Numbered from the stretch's first letter, positions 43,401 through 55,101 are shown. The stretch is 64,000 bases of DNA from Haematococcus lacustris (GCA_030144725.1 JASKMD010000008.1:13534915-13598914); one strand, 5' to 3'. The notes: generated from the sequence alone by a model not told the origin. Numbers and translations: made by a program.

Positions 43401-44386
43401 CACGTCTGCACTGTTGCCGCGGTCCGTGGTGCATCGAAAAGATTGAAAAGCATTGAAAAGACCTGGCCCAGGGCAACATATCCCACCCCTCCTGCCATGC
43501 TAGGCTCTGCAAACGTAGCCAACCCCTATCACTCTTGGTTCTCACGAGACAGTGCGTTGTGCCAGCGCTCCCCTATACTCTCTCGTAGAAGATGGGCCGG
43601 AACGTCTCAAGTAATGTGGTTCCTGGCAGCAATGCGCTCCAGTACCCTGTCAGGTATGCGCCACACCATGGGCGTGGTTGTGTCCCTTGGTGGATCAAAC
43701 TCATACCCTAGGTGGCTGGCCTGAAGCGGGTGGTCAGCGTCCCCGCAACTGGCCCTGGACTATGCGCCGCCCCCGGGCTTGAGCGACCTGCCAGTGACCC
43801 CGGCGAAGCTGGTCGACCAGGGCCTGACAGCTCACTCAACGCTTGAGGCAGCGAGGTCAAGGTGACCTTGCTTGGACGGCGAGCGCCTGGGCCATGGACG
43901 AGTAGGAGGTTGGGCTGGGACTCGAGCTCGCCTTGACCGTGTGCTTGCCGTGATTTACGCCCAGGCGACGTTGACGGCGCCGGACTCCCGAGCTGTGCGG
44001 CAGGTGGGCGCAAGCACACACGGTGCAATGCATTTCGGGGATGCTCTCGCCTGCCTTGCAGGTTCCTGCCTCGCATCCTCAACGGCACCGCATGACAGTG
44101 GCCTGGTCAACGGCATCGCATGACAGTGGCCTGGCCACCCGTGATGGCTCACTGTGGTGGAGCAATGTCACCTACGTGTCCATACTGTCGCCATAACCAG
44201 CCCCGTTACATCAATGTGACGAAACTAAGGACATGGTAGGGTTCCAGCTGTTCCTTGTGAAAGTTGCATGCCCTTCAGCATTACACATGTTTAGGAATGG
44301 CCTTGCCTCCGGCAGGGCAAGAGGCGATGCTGACAACTTAGGCGATCAGCGCATGGCCACGACCACCGAATGAGCTCAGGACTCAC
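43401..44386. other. non-repetitive stretch beyond the duplication; possible 3' end of gene C
   Basis: No clear exon. A 28-bp direct repeat with GCATGACAGTGGCCTGG lies at 44080-44138. The last exons of the minus-strand gene C (44387-46574) should fall in this interval, since its frame is still open at 44387 with a donor behind it, but I could not identify them. Confidence 0.4.
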
Positions 44387-46574
44387 CCTTGCTGGGCTGT
44401 TCACATAGAGTGGGATAGGGTCCAGGACGGTGATGGGGTTCAACAGCTCGTCCTGCTGCGTGTGGTGGTTCAGGCTGCGCCAGCGCTTGTCCACATCCAC
44501 CCTGCACCAGGGGGCCAGACAAGCAGCCTCAGTCAGGCAGACAGGCAGCAGCCCTGCAGCCAGGCGGAAAGGTGAGCAGCAACCAGCCGGACAGCCAGGC
44601 AGCACGAGGCAAGGCATGGGGCTCAGCCATGCAGCCTAAGGTATCTAGGTAAGCAGGCAAGCACATGGTGAGGCAGGTAAGCAGGCAGGCACGCTACTGG
44701 GTGCAGCAGCAAACAGGGCAGGCTGAGCAAGTGAGGCAATTGGGCAGTTCAGCAGCCAGGGGTTCACTGCAGCGGTGCCTCGTGCCTCACCACATGGCAA
44801 TGGAGGGTTGGCGGGGCAGACGACGGCGCCGCTCTGCCTCAATCTCCTCCTGAAGGCTGGGCCCTGCAGCACAGCCAGGCGTCCAAAGCCCCTGAGCCAG
44901 CTGCTGACCCACTGCCTCTGCTGCTGCCACCATCCTCTGCCTGCACTTGCTGCACCTCCTTCTGAGCAGGACTGGGGCATGGCTGCAGCTGAGCCATGCC
45001 TGCAACACACAGCCCAGCCGCCTGCGCCTCCTGGGGTGCTGCTGCGCATGACAATGCTGTCCAATGGGTGCAGCAGCTGCAGCTGCATGGCCTAGGGCCA
45101 CACCCAAGTATAGCAAGCAGCAGCACCATCTGCAGTAGCAGTGAGCGTACCTTGCAACTCAAAGCCTGTTGCCTGGCCCCCGGGCTGGCTGACGCTCTGA
45201 GCACTCGTGCGCTGTGCAATGCTTGAGCCTGAGGGCGACCCGCCTTCGCTGCAAGGCCCAGACTGCTCTGTTGGCAGGCGGTTGAGGTACAGGCTATAGG
45301 CCTGCTGCACTAGCGCGTTCTCTTGAGGCAGGTAGCCAGCAAAGCGCAGAAATTCCTCACGCGGAGGCCGGCGCTGCATATGCAGGATGATGCAGCATCA
45401 CCATAAGTAAATTGCACCACGCCAGATGTAACCTTGCGGCAAAGGGCGGGATGGCGTAAAGCATGGCGTGGGGCAGACCACTCACGCGTAGCTCTGGGCT
45501 CTTTGGTACATCGGTGACGGCCCCGCGGCCTGAGCTGCGGCCCCGCAGACGGCGAGCCGCGCGCAGGGCCGCTGGGTCCGGCCCGTCGATAGGGACGGAT
45601 GCGAAGGGATTCGAGGTGTTGTACACGGAGATGCGGATGAAGTCCGTCAGCATTTCATGGCCTGTGACGTCCAACATGACCTGGGTCAGCAGCAGGGCCC
45701 CCCACAGGTGGTTTTATTTCGCTGGTGCCTGTAGGACAGCAGTTGCATTGCCTGTGCCAGGCGGCTTCAAGCTGTGCCAGCTTTGGCTGTGCTTGGTTGA
45801 CAGTTGTAAGGTGCTAGTGAGCTGATTGTCAGCTGGGTCAGCAACCGGCCTGCACGGCTGTCGCCCGCTCAAAGCATATCCATAAGCATACCATAACTGC
45901 CTTCGCTCAGGTTAGGATTAGTGCTGCAACCCTTGTCCCAAGACACAGGACTCATTGTGTGCCCTGGGTGCCCTCAAGGTTAGGTGTGGAATTGTCAGAG
46001 ATCATTGCTGACCAGCCTCAAGGAGGGGCCAACCCACTGGCTGGGTGCCCATGTCCCAGTGTGTCCTCTTCTGGAACCTGCCACCTACCTGCAGGTGCTG
46101 CCTCTGCAGCTTGGTCAGTTGCCGGGCAAGTTCTGCCACTGTGTCGGCAGCTGCGGTGTTGGCGACCACCAATACATGCAGCTCTTGGACCCATTCTTGG
46201 ATTTTCCTTATCTGGAGCTCATCCACAATACCAGTGCCTGACTTCACACCTAAGCGAGTATGCAGCATGCAAGGGTACAGGCTGGTGACACAGGTTGTAA
46301 TGTTTTGGGGACACTGCGCATGAAGCCTGCAAGCCCTCTACATGGAGACGTTGTTTACCCACAACTAGTGCCTGGCTACACGAGTGGGCCTGGCAAGGCT
46401 TTGTATAGGATCCGTGGTGCAGCAGTCTGCAGCTTGCATTACTGTGATGTGTCGCCTACCTAGGTTCAGCGACCGGAGAGACTGCCACTCTGTTTCCAGC
46501 TGCCCGGTCAGCAGCGTGAATAGTTCCTGTGCTTTCTGAGCCGCTGTCTTCTTCCGCGGCCCGGCCCCGTACAT
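44387..46574 (-). CDS. gene C: helical protein of unknown function (3' end not found)
   Basis: Six minus-strand exons join with matching phases: 46574-46460 (ATG start, MYGAGPRKKTAAQKAQELF), 46237-46089 (VDELQIRKIQEWVQELHVLV), 45680-45486 (VTGHEMLTDFIRISVYNTSN), 45373-45151 (EEFLRFAGYLPQENALVQQA), 44917-44791 (SLQEEIEAERRRRLPRQP, least certain 5' end) and 44501-44387 (LLNPITVLDPIPLYVNSPAR). That gives 308 codons with no stop. The N-terminal third is predicted to be amphipathic helix or coiled coil (heptad-like Leu/Ala in the second exon). I see no signal peptide, membrane span or catalytic motif and do not recognise the family. The start may lie further upstream: an in-frame splice from the exon-like piece at 46731-46827 is possible. 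Confidence 0.6.
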
Positions 46575-46730
46575 GTCTCAGCTCTAGTGAGCCAACATGT
46601 CAGCAGAGCAGCTGTTCGTGCTATTACAAGAAACAGTATAGCGCGAGCATGTTCTTAGCTTTGTGAAGCTGTTGCAAATGGAAATTTCCAATAAAGTGCA
46701 TCCAAATGTAAACACTGTGCACTATTTTAC

Positions 46731-46827
46731 CTGCTCGGGCTTCTAGCACAGTCCCACTGGACGCCATAATCTGCTCTCCCCAATGCTCTGCGTCCTTAAC
46801 GCTGCGTTGCAGACTTTTTCTACCCAC
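46731..46827 (-). other. possible upstream exon of gene C
   Basis: Acceptor CCAGGCAG|GT at 46828 and donor GCAG|GTAAAA at 46730 bound 97 bp reading SVKDAEHWGEQIMASSGTVL. Its phase (1) would fit an acceptor two bases before the ATG at 46574, giving ..LEARAD-MYGAG... The upstream sequence is Pro/Ser-rich (PSTPSPAKRSK) and then runs into repeat sequence at 46975. Confidence 0.35.
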
Positions 46828-46974
46828 CTGCCTGGCTGTGGGGATGTAGTGCACTTGCTACGCTTGGCTGGCGAGGGAGTGCTGGGCCCAGGCTCTGAGT
46901 TTGCTGCCTGTGTGGCTGCCTGGTTGCGTGGGGGCTGTGGGAATTGGCGTGGGGGGGCCACATCAGGCCCTGGA

Positions 46975-48040
46975 CTGGCTGGTCTCGGTGCTGGCTGCAT
47001 GCTTGCTGCTTAGGGCGCGACCGATCATATGACTTGCTGAGGAATTGGTCATATGACTGAATATGATGGCTTAAAGATGGGATATGACTGGGTACGTAGT
47101 CAAGAGGATAATGTGGCAGATGTCCACACTAACCCACCTGGGAACCCCGAGTGTGAAGAGGGTTTGACGCCCTCCAAACCAGTACCGCTCTCAGTTGCAG
47201 TTACCCCGCCGCAACATTCCTCTACTCTCTGCGCAGTTAACTATTGAGCTTGAGACCACGGCAACGAGGCTCTCTGTATCCTCTTGCAATCGATCTCTGT
47301 AGCCTTGGTCATGCGCAAAATGATATTGGCTACACGCCATGTCCGGGTTCCATGCTCCTATCTCAAAGTTGTCAAGCTCCTCAAGCTGCAGCGGCCTGAG
47401 TGTAATGTACAAGCCTTGTAGCATGCGATGCTAAGGTTGCATGCTATTGCTTTAACAAAAAGGGTCAGCAAATTTGAAATGCTCGGCGGTTGGGTCCGAC
47501 GGTTGGGTCGCCACGGGTCAGCCATTTGCGCTGCTGAGACGCTCCCCAAGCAGCTACAGATGTGCAGGAGAACCGTGTGGGGTCAGGCCGCGCATCGCGC
47601 CAGCCATTTTGGCACACGGCCGAAAAGTGCAGCGGTTTAGAGCAAATGGGATTCTAGAAGCTTGAGAACAGGGCCCATAGCTTGTTGTTGATGCGCAGTC
47701 GACTGTAGCTCGGTTTTGGCTTGATCATATTTCATCATATTCTCTGGCTTGATCATATTGGGTCTTAAAGATTTTTTCGGGCGCGCCCTATTGCTGCTAC
47801 AAGGCGTCTGCTGAGGGTTTCCACGCCCCAGGCTTGGTGGCCTCGCGTTTGTCCAGCCTGGTCTTGCAGGGGTTGTTCATTAATGAGCTGACTTGGATGG
47901 TGCGGTGCTGATTCACCCGCACCACAAAGCCAGGCTGCCCGGGCAAGGAGTACCCTGGCCTGGGCTACAAGCGGCTGCGAGACAAGCCACCAAAGGCCCC
48001 AGCAGCAGCAGCAGTCACCTGCTAAGGCACAGTAGTGTGT
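46975..48040. repeat. third copy of the dispersed repeat found in both duplicated flanks
   Basis: GTGCTGGCTGCATGCTTGCTGCT (46987-47010) plus, after a hAT insertion, TTGCTGCTACAAGGCGTCTG (47791) continue as in 8355-8470 and 42365-42480 (GGGTTTCCAC-CCAGGC-TGGTGGCC, then CAGGG..TT..TTCA-TAATGAGCTGA). Similarity is weaker than between the two flanks, so this repeat is older than the segmental duplication. Confidence 0.65.
47011..47790. mobile_element. non-autonomous hAT element, 780 bp, perfect 8-bp target duplication
   Basis: TTGCTGCT at 47003-47010 is repeated at 47791-47798. The element ends are TAGGGCGCGACC (left) and, read from the right, TAGGGCGCGCCC, i.e. 12-bp inverted repeats with one mismatch. 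An 8-bp duplication and a TAGGG end are hallmarks of the hAT superfamily. Subterminal GATCATAT motifs recur near both ends (47024, 47725, 47754). No transposase frame is present. The uninterrupted target sequence is seen in the two paralogous copies at 8369 and 42384, which confirms the insertion. Confidence 0.85.
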
Positions 48041-48044
48041 GCCC

Positions 48045-48305
48045 ACCCCCATCTGAGCTGTCATCAGCTTACAATTAGCGCATGTTTTGTCATGCCAACT
48101 CTACACAATAGCCCTCGTGGTTAGGCAATAGTGTAGGTGGTAGGCGGCTCATGTGCCATGTGCACTGGGTTTACTCCACACAGCCCAATAACACCATTTG
48201 AGTCGGGCCACTATTGCCCACTAGTATATTCCCGCTAGTGGCTGCTAGTGGCTACTACTGGTCCGGCTCAAATGGAGGCCCTAGTGAGGGACAAAGGGGC
48301 TTGTA
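48045..48305 (-). repeat. dispersed repeat R1, nearly full copy
   Basis: On the minus strand it reads GTCCCTCACTAGGGCCTCCA at one end and AGAGTTGGCATGAC..GTAAGCTGATGACAGCT at the other. 55733-55965 is a plus-strand copy with the same order of blocks; 16643-16745 and 12248-12305 are pieces. This copy also has an internal CACTAGCAG-type mini-repeat (48218-48262). The type of element is unknown. Confidence 0.65.
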
Positions 48306-48677
48306 CTGCTTGCCCCGCATCAACTCGTGTGGCTAAGCTATCAATTAAACTATGAGATTGAGGGCACGCTTCTTATGTTTCTAAGCCAGTAGTCAACCAA
48401 ACCGGGTGCTAGAACAGGGGACACATCCGGACTTTACCATTCAGATTGTGTGCATGAGGTCATCGGGCACGGTCACCGCTTACCCTCCCATATAGCCTAA
48501 ACGACACATACCTAGGCACCCACGCAGAAATGCACGCATGGCGCTCTTGCCATAACGCACCCTCCGCCCCCTGCCGGTGCGTCGCCTGAATTGGGCAAGC
48601 GGGGAGCTTGCGACATCATCTCAATTCGGTGTTTCTTGTCTAGGCGCTTGCCCTGCCCCAGCATTCCTCGACCAACA

Positions 48678-50533
48678 TGCACCACACGAGACCGGCTTGT
48701 AAGGTGCTCTGCCGCCAACCGTGAGTGAGTCTTGGGCAGTCTGATCCTCACTGCTGTAAGCAACATAGAGCTGCTGAGCATGCCAGTATGCCATGCTATG
48801 CAGACTCATTGTATGAGGTGCTGGGCATCAATCAGACTGCCAGCGAGCGTGAGATTAAGAGTGCATACCGCAAGAAGGCACTGAAGCTGCACCCAGATGT
48901 CAACAAAGCAGCTGATGCCCAAAAGCAGTTCATGGAGGCCAAGATGGCATTTGAGACTTTGTCCAACAGCCAGAAGCGAGCAGAGTATGACAGGCGTCTA
49001 CGCATGGTGTGTACCTGACTGCACACACCAGCTGCTCCCGCTGCTGCTACTGCCGTTGCTGTCTGTGCTGCTACTGCAACAGCATGGTGATGCTGCTAGG
49101 CATGGAGTGGGTATTGAGGTGCATGGCCCCATGCTCCCTTACATACCTACGCTGCTTGCCAACCACCATTGCATGTCACTTGCTTAGTCAGTTTGCCTTC
49201 ATCATAGGATGTGTTGAATGTGTTGGTAGTGGTGCTCATGCAATTGTGTGTTGCTCATGCATTTGAGTGAACAGGGTACTGGCGGAGCCGCAGACTGGCG
49301 CTCCAATGGCTATGGCGGCGGCAGCAGCAGTAGCAGCAGCAGCAGTGCCAAATCTGGAGCTGGGCAGACATACAAGCCAGAGCCTCACTACAGTCTTGTG
49401 AGTTGAAGCGGGGGCACTGCATGCACCCATCGCTCTTCCCCCTGCCTGCCTGGCTGCACCACAATCCCATGGTGGGAGGGACAGGCTGCCATCCAGTTCA
49501 CATTCAGGCATATGCAGCTGCACCTTCCTGCTATTGGCTGATGGCTGTTGGCTGATGGCTGTTGAAGGTGTTGATGAACCCCTGCGTGGGGTGTTTTCAT
49601 CTGCCTGTCCAGGAAGACCTTCTGCGTGACTTAGACAAAGAGTTTTCAGAATGGGACAAGGAGCGCAAAGCTCGCAGAGCTGCACGAGCCAGCGGGTCCA
49701 GCACCAGCGCAGTGCCCAAGGGTCTGTTTGATGAGCTGGGAGAGCTAGGCGAGGTGGGTACTGACTGCCACTGGCTGCTGTGCAAGGACCAGGGGTGACT
49801 CAGTCTTTACATGCGCACTGTGCAGGATGATGTCCCTGAGGCTGCGCATGCCTACTTCCTGTACTGTTGCTGACCACCTAGGGGCAACCTAAGGGCAAAC
49901 CGGCATGGCATAGCACAGCGAGCAGTTGGATTAACAAGCCCGGCTCTCCAGCTCTTGCAGCTGCTGTGTCACAGTCTTGAATCTCATGCAACCATGCACA
50001 CCATGTGGGATTGTTTACACCTATTGGTCCTGGCACATGCATCAGCACTGCTCCCCCAAAGCCTGCATCATTGCCTGCCCGCACCGCCTCAGCCTGAACC
50101 TTCATTCCCCCGTAATCCTGCATGGCACCATGTCTGCCGACCCAGCCTGTGTAGTGTGCCTGCCTGTCCTGTCTTGTCCTGCCTGTCCTGTGCCGGCCTG
50201 CCTGCCCCGCCTGCATAGTGTGGGGTGAGGTGTCCTGTTGCTATGCAGGAGTTTGTTGACTTCCTTGAAGACGCATTGGGGACAGCAAGCAGCACTGAGA
50301 GCCCAGCTGCCACAGCTGGCAGCGGTAGCAGCAGCAGCAGCCGCACCAGCAAGGCGCGCAACGCCGTCGAAGAGTACGACGCCCTGTTTGCAAAGTATGG
50401 GCAGGGTCTGGGCCAGCAAGCTCCAGCAGGCAAGCAGCAGCAACAGCCACCAGCCAAAGAGCCAGTCAAAAAGCCAGATGACGACATAGATGCGATGTTA
50501 GCAGCATTGAAACGCAAGGTAAAGAAGACCTAG
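48678..50533 (+). CDS. DnaJ (HSP40) protein, chloroplast-type, J-domain plus conserved C-terminal region
   Basis: Exons 48787-49006, 49275-49397, 49613-49753 and 50249-50533 (stop) are joined by phase-0 introns. A short first exon 48678-48721 ([14 protein letters not shown]) with a phase-2 donor CC|GTGAGT fits exactly to the acceptor CCAG|T at 48787. A start at 48725 in the same frame is the alternative. The J-domain runs from [20 protein letters not shown] to AEYDRRLRM and has the HPD motif in [11 protein letters not shown]. After a Gly/Ser linker come [16 protein letters not shown] and [20 protein letters not shown], an arrangement also seen in Arabidopsis At5g59610-type chloroplast DnaJ proteins. 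The C terminus is Gln/Lys-rich. Role: J-domain partner stimulating an Hsp70 ATPase, probably in the plastid (inferred from the homologue; the transit peptide is only suggested). Confidence 0.85.
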
Positions 50534-50950
50534 ATGTGGTGCTGCTCTCTGGTTACAAGCGCCACTCAGCTGCCGAAGCTGAGGTGGAGGCAAGGCAAGG
50601 GCAAGGCTGTCGGGCTGTTGCTGAGCTTGTAGCAGAATCACTCCAGCTACACAGTAGGCGATGTGGCTGGCCCTGGATACTTTAAAGAGTGTGGAGTGTT
50701 GTGCAGAGAGCATGCAGCGACCATCGAAGCTGCTTTGTTGGTTTGTTCACACGGCGTGGCTGCCATAAGGCAGGAGACTCAGCAGTACCGTAGGTGGCTG
50801 AACCGTAGGCTAGCTAGCTCCTAGCCTGTACTTTGGTAAGCTGCTGTTTGGTAGTTTGACAATCTGCTCTTTGAGAAAGCTTGACCAATGTACCAACCTC
50901 GATGTATGTTGTGCGCAGGGTTGTGACTTTGCGTTCTTTCACTTTTGCAT

Positions 50951-51000
50951 TCTTTCATTCTTGCATGAAATCGATGAAATTTCAATGCAAGAATGAAAGA
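50951..51000. repeat. AT-rich palindrome with 16-bp perfect arms
   Basis: TCTTTCATTCTTGCAT (50951-50966) is the exact complement of ATGCAAGAATGAAAGA (50985-51000). The 18-nt loop contains a further TGAAAT/ATTTCA pairing. A looser palindrome with the same words (TTTCATTCTTGCA, GCAAGATTTCATGAAA) is at 52519-52587. Confidence 0.7.
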
Positions 51001-51558
51001 CTTGAAACGGCATAAAAACGCGGGGTTGCCGTGAGAGTTTTGGCCTGAAACTTTGCACACAGCCCTGTTTAACATCTGTCAACCCAATGCAACAATCAGG
51101 ATACGATTTGGTGCACCACATCCACCAAAACCAAAGGTCATTAAGGATATCCAAAACCACAGGTTAACAAGGATACCACAGCTCCAAACCATGCATACTA
51201 AGCTGGTGAGTTAGCCCCCACCGTTGCTGTTCATGCATGATGCCATGCTATTGCCCCCCGCGGCACTTCCATACGGCACGAACGCCTTGCAACACCCCAC
51301 ATAAGGTGACAAGTGACAACAACACCACACCAACAATAACACCACCAACAATAACACCACCACCAACAACAAGACCACCACACCACACCACACCACACCA
51401 CCACCACCAAGCCATCTAGTACCCCACCGTTACTGATACTCCCCCACCGTTGCCTAGAGTGGGCTGGCTGGCCGCTACTGCTAGCGCCCGCTCCATGCTG
51501 CCCGCCCAAGGCTGGCCTTTAGGGAGGAGGAAATTGGCTGCCACTCTTGGGTGCCGCT

Positions 51559-51640
51559 CCTGGCTGCCCGCTCTAGGCTGCCCGCTCCAGGCTGCCCGCT
51601 CCAGGCTGCCCGCTCCAGGCTGCCCGCTCTAGGCTGCTAC
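51559..51640. repeat. 14-bp minisatellite, five copies
   Basis: AGGCTGCCCGCTCC or its CTCT variant is repeated in a row from about 51570 to 51636. Confidence 0.75.
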
Positions 51641-51775
51641 GCCAAGGGCTGTTGGGTAGGGTAGGGAGGGGGCTACGGCGTGTGTTGTGGGATGGGGGGA
51701 GGGTAGGTGGGGTGGTAGACTCGGAGGTGGCGGTGGTGGGAAGGGGGAGGGAAGGGGGGAGGGGGCAAGGGGCAG

Positions 51776-52016
51776 GAGTGTGACCATAAGACCTGCAGCC
51801 AATAAGGGGCATCCTTGCAATTAGGCTGGACATTGGGGGCCATTCAAGTGCAGGGGCCGGGCACTTACAGTTTTGCTCCATGTTATTATGCCTTGCAATC
51901 TCATTGCTGGCTCCATTACGCCGGCTGCTCTGCCGCCTTGCCTGCAACCACCCAACCACACCTGCCACACACGTGCTACCTCAAATCACGCGTCATGTTG
52001 CACCTGCAAGCAATCA
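51776..52016. repeat. second copy of dispersed repeat R2
   Basis: TGACCATAAGACCTGCAGCC, GGCACTTACAGTTTT and, at the end, CACCTGCAAGCAATCAA match pieces in the same order between 37849 and 38450. Insertions separate the pieces in the other copy. Confidence 0.5.
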
Positions 52017-54366
52017 ATAGCTAAAGGGCAATGGCTGCAGTGTCCTCAGAGCACCTCACAGCGGCTTCCTGGGCTTTTCATGGCACTTGCATGTGATTCT
52101 CCAAGCGGTTCATGGCACACTGCGTTTTCAAGCGCGTGATGTTATTGATGAACATGTCCTCGCCGCACTGGAGTGCGCTGATGGAGTGTGGTGGGCAAAC
52201 TGTGCTCCGCCTGCCTCACCAGTCTGTGTGGTGGGGCGAAGCGCATGGGGTTGCGTCATGGTAGTACAGTACTGTAGGCAAATCCCACAGTCCTCCGTTG
52301 CGCTCTGCTGCGCGGGCAGTGCGACGCCTCTTCCCGTTAGGTTGTATAGGGGTCGCATTGCCCAGGCCAATCACGTTGTGCTGGAGCACCCGTGACAATG
52401 CCAACGAAGGGCCAGAGAAAGCAGCAATGCGGCCACGAGCATTCTGTTGATGGCCACTAGTTGCCGCGACGGCCTCAGCCATCGGGCTCTACTCGTGCTG
52501 CCGGGTGCTACCGGGATTTTTCATTCTTGCAATGAAATGTTGCATTTTTGCACGTGAAAGATTTCACTGCAAGATTTCATGAAATACTGCAATTTTCACA
52601 ATCCTGACAAGTTGTGCGGGCGAGCATGGTGTGTACGTGCTGTCATGTAACAGTGTCACATGAAACCCAGTGTGGGTGATTGCTACATTGTTACTCGCTA
52701 TCTTTGGCATGATTGTCTCGGTGCATGTCAACATTGATGTCGCAGTTGCCAGGCACCAGGTCACCCCCGCCATTGGCCCCGCAAATGTGAGACGGTATGG
52801 GGCGCGAATCTCCGTGTAGCTCGTGACAAAGTTTTGACGCAGTCGGGTGTAACAGGCGTATGCGGCAACCAGCAGCCGCAAAACACTAGCTCAGATCGGC
52901 GCCCGCCCAAACCTGACCTGTGCCTTCCGCTCCTAAAAGACTCACGCACATCATAAGGCGAGGCTGGCAATCCTTCTACGCACGCCGTAAGCCAACGGCA
53001 CAAGTGCAGTACGCCTGCTTGCATGTCAGTGCATGGAGCATATAATTCGTGAATATGCGCACAAGTCAGCCAGCTGGCACCCCTTACCTCATTTACGTCG
53101 CGGCATGACTCTATGCAAATAAAAGCTACATCATGACAGCACTACATCAATACTTGGCATTATGTTCTCGGGATGGCTCGGGATGGCTTTTGCTTTCATT
53201 GTTACATGTGCCGTGGTGCCTCAACCTTCTCCCTCAACTTCAGCAGGCACATGTCACGCAAAACCATAACAGCAATACATGTATCGATGCTCAAACGCCT
53301 TGCAACACCACTACAGAAGACATGTATCGCTGATGCCAAGCACATGCATTGATGTAAGAAGGTGGCAACACCACACAACACAACAACACCTCAACAACAC
53401 ACCACCACCACCACAACACAATGACTCATGCCTCACGCACCACCTATGCTATGTGCATAACAAGCAAGGACTGGCTGCACCTCCTTGCTATAGCTAACAC
53501 TCACTACGGGACTGCTAAGCACCTTGCCTTGCTGCCTATGCCCCATGGCACCAAATCAGGCTGGGCTGGGCTGGGCTGGGCACTGGTATCTTTTGGATGG
53601 CATCCTGCAGCAAAATACACATAACCATGTCTGGCCCACATAAGATACATTACCTATCAAAAACAATGCATGCAAATCAGGTTGGGGACTGCTGTGTGCT
53701 TCCCTCAGCTGTTCATGCCTGTCATGCGTTGCGCAAGTGTGCGCGTGCACATCAAACTGACCTAGACAAGGTGAGGTATAATACAACCTTACTCACCTCG
53801 AGCTCACTGTTTTCAAGGTCTGATTGCCTAGCTGCACTGCTGCTTGGGAGACCCTTAGGCTGATGTGGGATTGGTGCTGATCCTCAAAACAGCCAAGCAC
53901 CTGTGCAGGTCAGCAAATTTGGTTGCATGTGTTAGCATCGTATGCAACACGCGTTAAGAAACAGCACCCCGTGCTTACCTGGGAAGTTATCGCGAGTTGC
54001 GAGTCCGACGGTAGCAAAGGCTGCTCCGCACGGACATGCCTCCGGCCACCAATCCACCTCTCCTATTGCGACACGCATACAAACAGATGGAATATGACAT
54101 TGCGAAGCTAATCAAGTCGTGGAGACAATGCAGTACAATCGACAAAAGAGGGCCTAACCTGCTAGCGACACCGTTGTGAGATGTAGAGCCCAACGGTGGA
54201 AGAATTACATGCAGCGGATCAAAGACGGTGCCAAAAAGTGAATTGCGGGGGTGACCAAATGGCGGGGGTGACCACCAGCAACCTGCACCAGCAACATATA
54301 CTTGCTGACTTCTTCATTGGTACAGCATACGATACAGCAGTTATTCTCGCAGCAATGGGTTATCAC

Positions 54367-55101
54367 TAGGGCGGTTCCCCCCCCCAGCTAATATTAGTAT
54401 TAGAAAAAATAGCCAGCCAACCATAATAGCTCATATTAGCTCCCGATCCTTGTCGCGCCTTCGTTCGCTTTTTAAAGCGATGGCTGTGCTTGGCGGCGCT
54501 GTGGCCCCTGCGCAGCTCGTTGATGATGCGCCGTCGGAGGCCGCCTCCTGGACTCATGGGGCCCCAAAATGGGTCATGCAAGTCTCTCAGTACTCTCTCA
54601 ATATCGCATCATTTTGGATAGCGTTCATCACATTGGTAGCTGTAGTTCAATGCGCGTCATCTGAGCATCAGCGCAAGCCATTGCAGTCTTTGCTCGCGGG
54701 CTGCCCCATGTAACCGCCAACGAGTTTTAGCGCGAGTGACTTACCGCGATAGCCTTCGCTACCCTCCACTAGGGCGTGGTGTGACCGTCAGGCCTGGCAC
54801 GGATTGGCATGGCCAATGGCCGGGGTGACCCGTAGTGTCCGGGCTGTTTTCATGGAGGGCAACTTTCAGCGCCTCACGTGCCCCCTTGCAGCTGGCAAGG
54901 TTGCGGTAGCGAGTTTCTTCTGTTACACGGAGAGCTATCTCTTAACAGATACGAAAGATGGCGAAACCTCTGCACCTGGCAGGGATAGAACATCGTACCT
55001 CTCGATCCCCGACCACTTTAGCTAATATTAGCTCGTAGTAGCGCTACTATGAGCTATTAGGCCATTTTTGGCTCGGAGCTAATATTAGCGGACACGCCCT
55101 A
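54367..55101. mobile_element. non-autonomous hAT element, 735 bp, perfect 8-bp target duplication
   Basis: GTTATCAC at 54359-54366 is repeated at 55102-55109. Ends are TAGGGCGGTTCC and, read from the right, TAGGGCGTGTCC. Just inside both ends lies GCTAATATTAG, repeated in variants at 54431 and 55020. An 87-codon frame (54450-54713) with one hydrophobic stretch (SLNIASFWIAFITLVAVV) lies inside but resembles no transposase and is probably fortuitous. A second TAGGGCGTGGTGTGACC at 54772 suggests an internal duplication or nested end. The element sits about 145 bp before the hydrolase start codon. Confidence 0.85.

Larger units (their letters stand above)
50534..54366. other. intergenic region rich in short repeats, no recognised gene
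   Basis: Contains the hairpins at 50951-51000 and 52519-52600, a (CCAACAA/CCACCA) stretch (51318-51415) with a similar one at 53368-53415, and the minisatellite at 51559-51640. It also holds repeat R2-like sequence (51776-52016) and repeated GGCGGGGGTGACC motifs (minus at 52770, plus at 54245 and 54262). A minus-strand open frame at 52564-52881 reads RLTFAGPMAGVTWCLATATS but matches no family I know. No exon-intron pattern is convincing. Confidence 0.45.

Noticed and set aside
54450..54713. 87-residue membrane protein gene
   Set aside because: It lies wholly inside a hAT element with perfect target duplication, has no homologue that I recognise and no supporting context.
54975..55020. tRNA-like sequence (minus strand, GTTCTATCCCTGCCA)
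   Set aside because: Only a T-arm-like piece is present; D-arm, anticodon arm and acceptor pairing could not be found.
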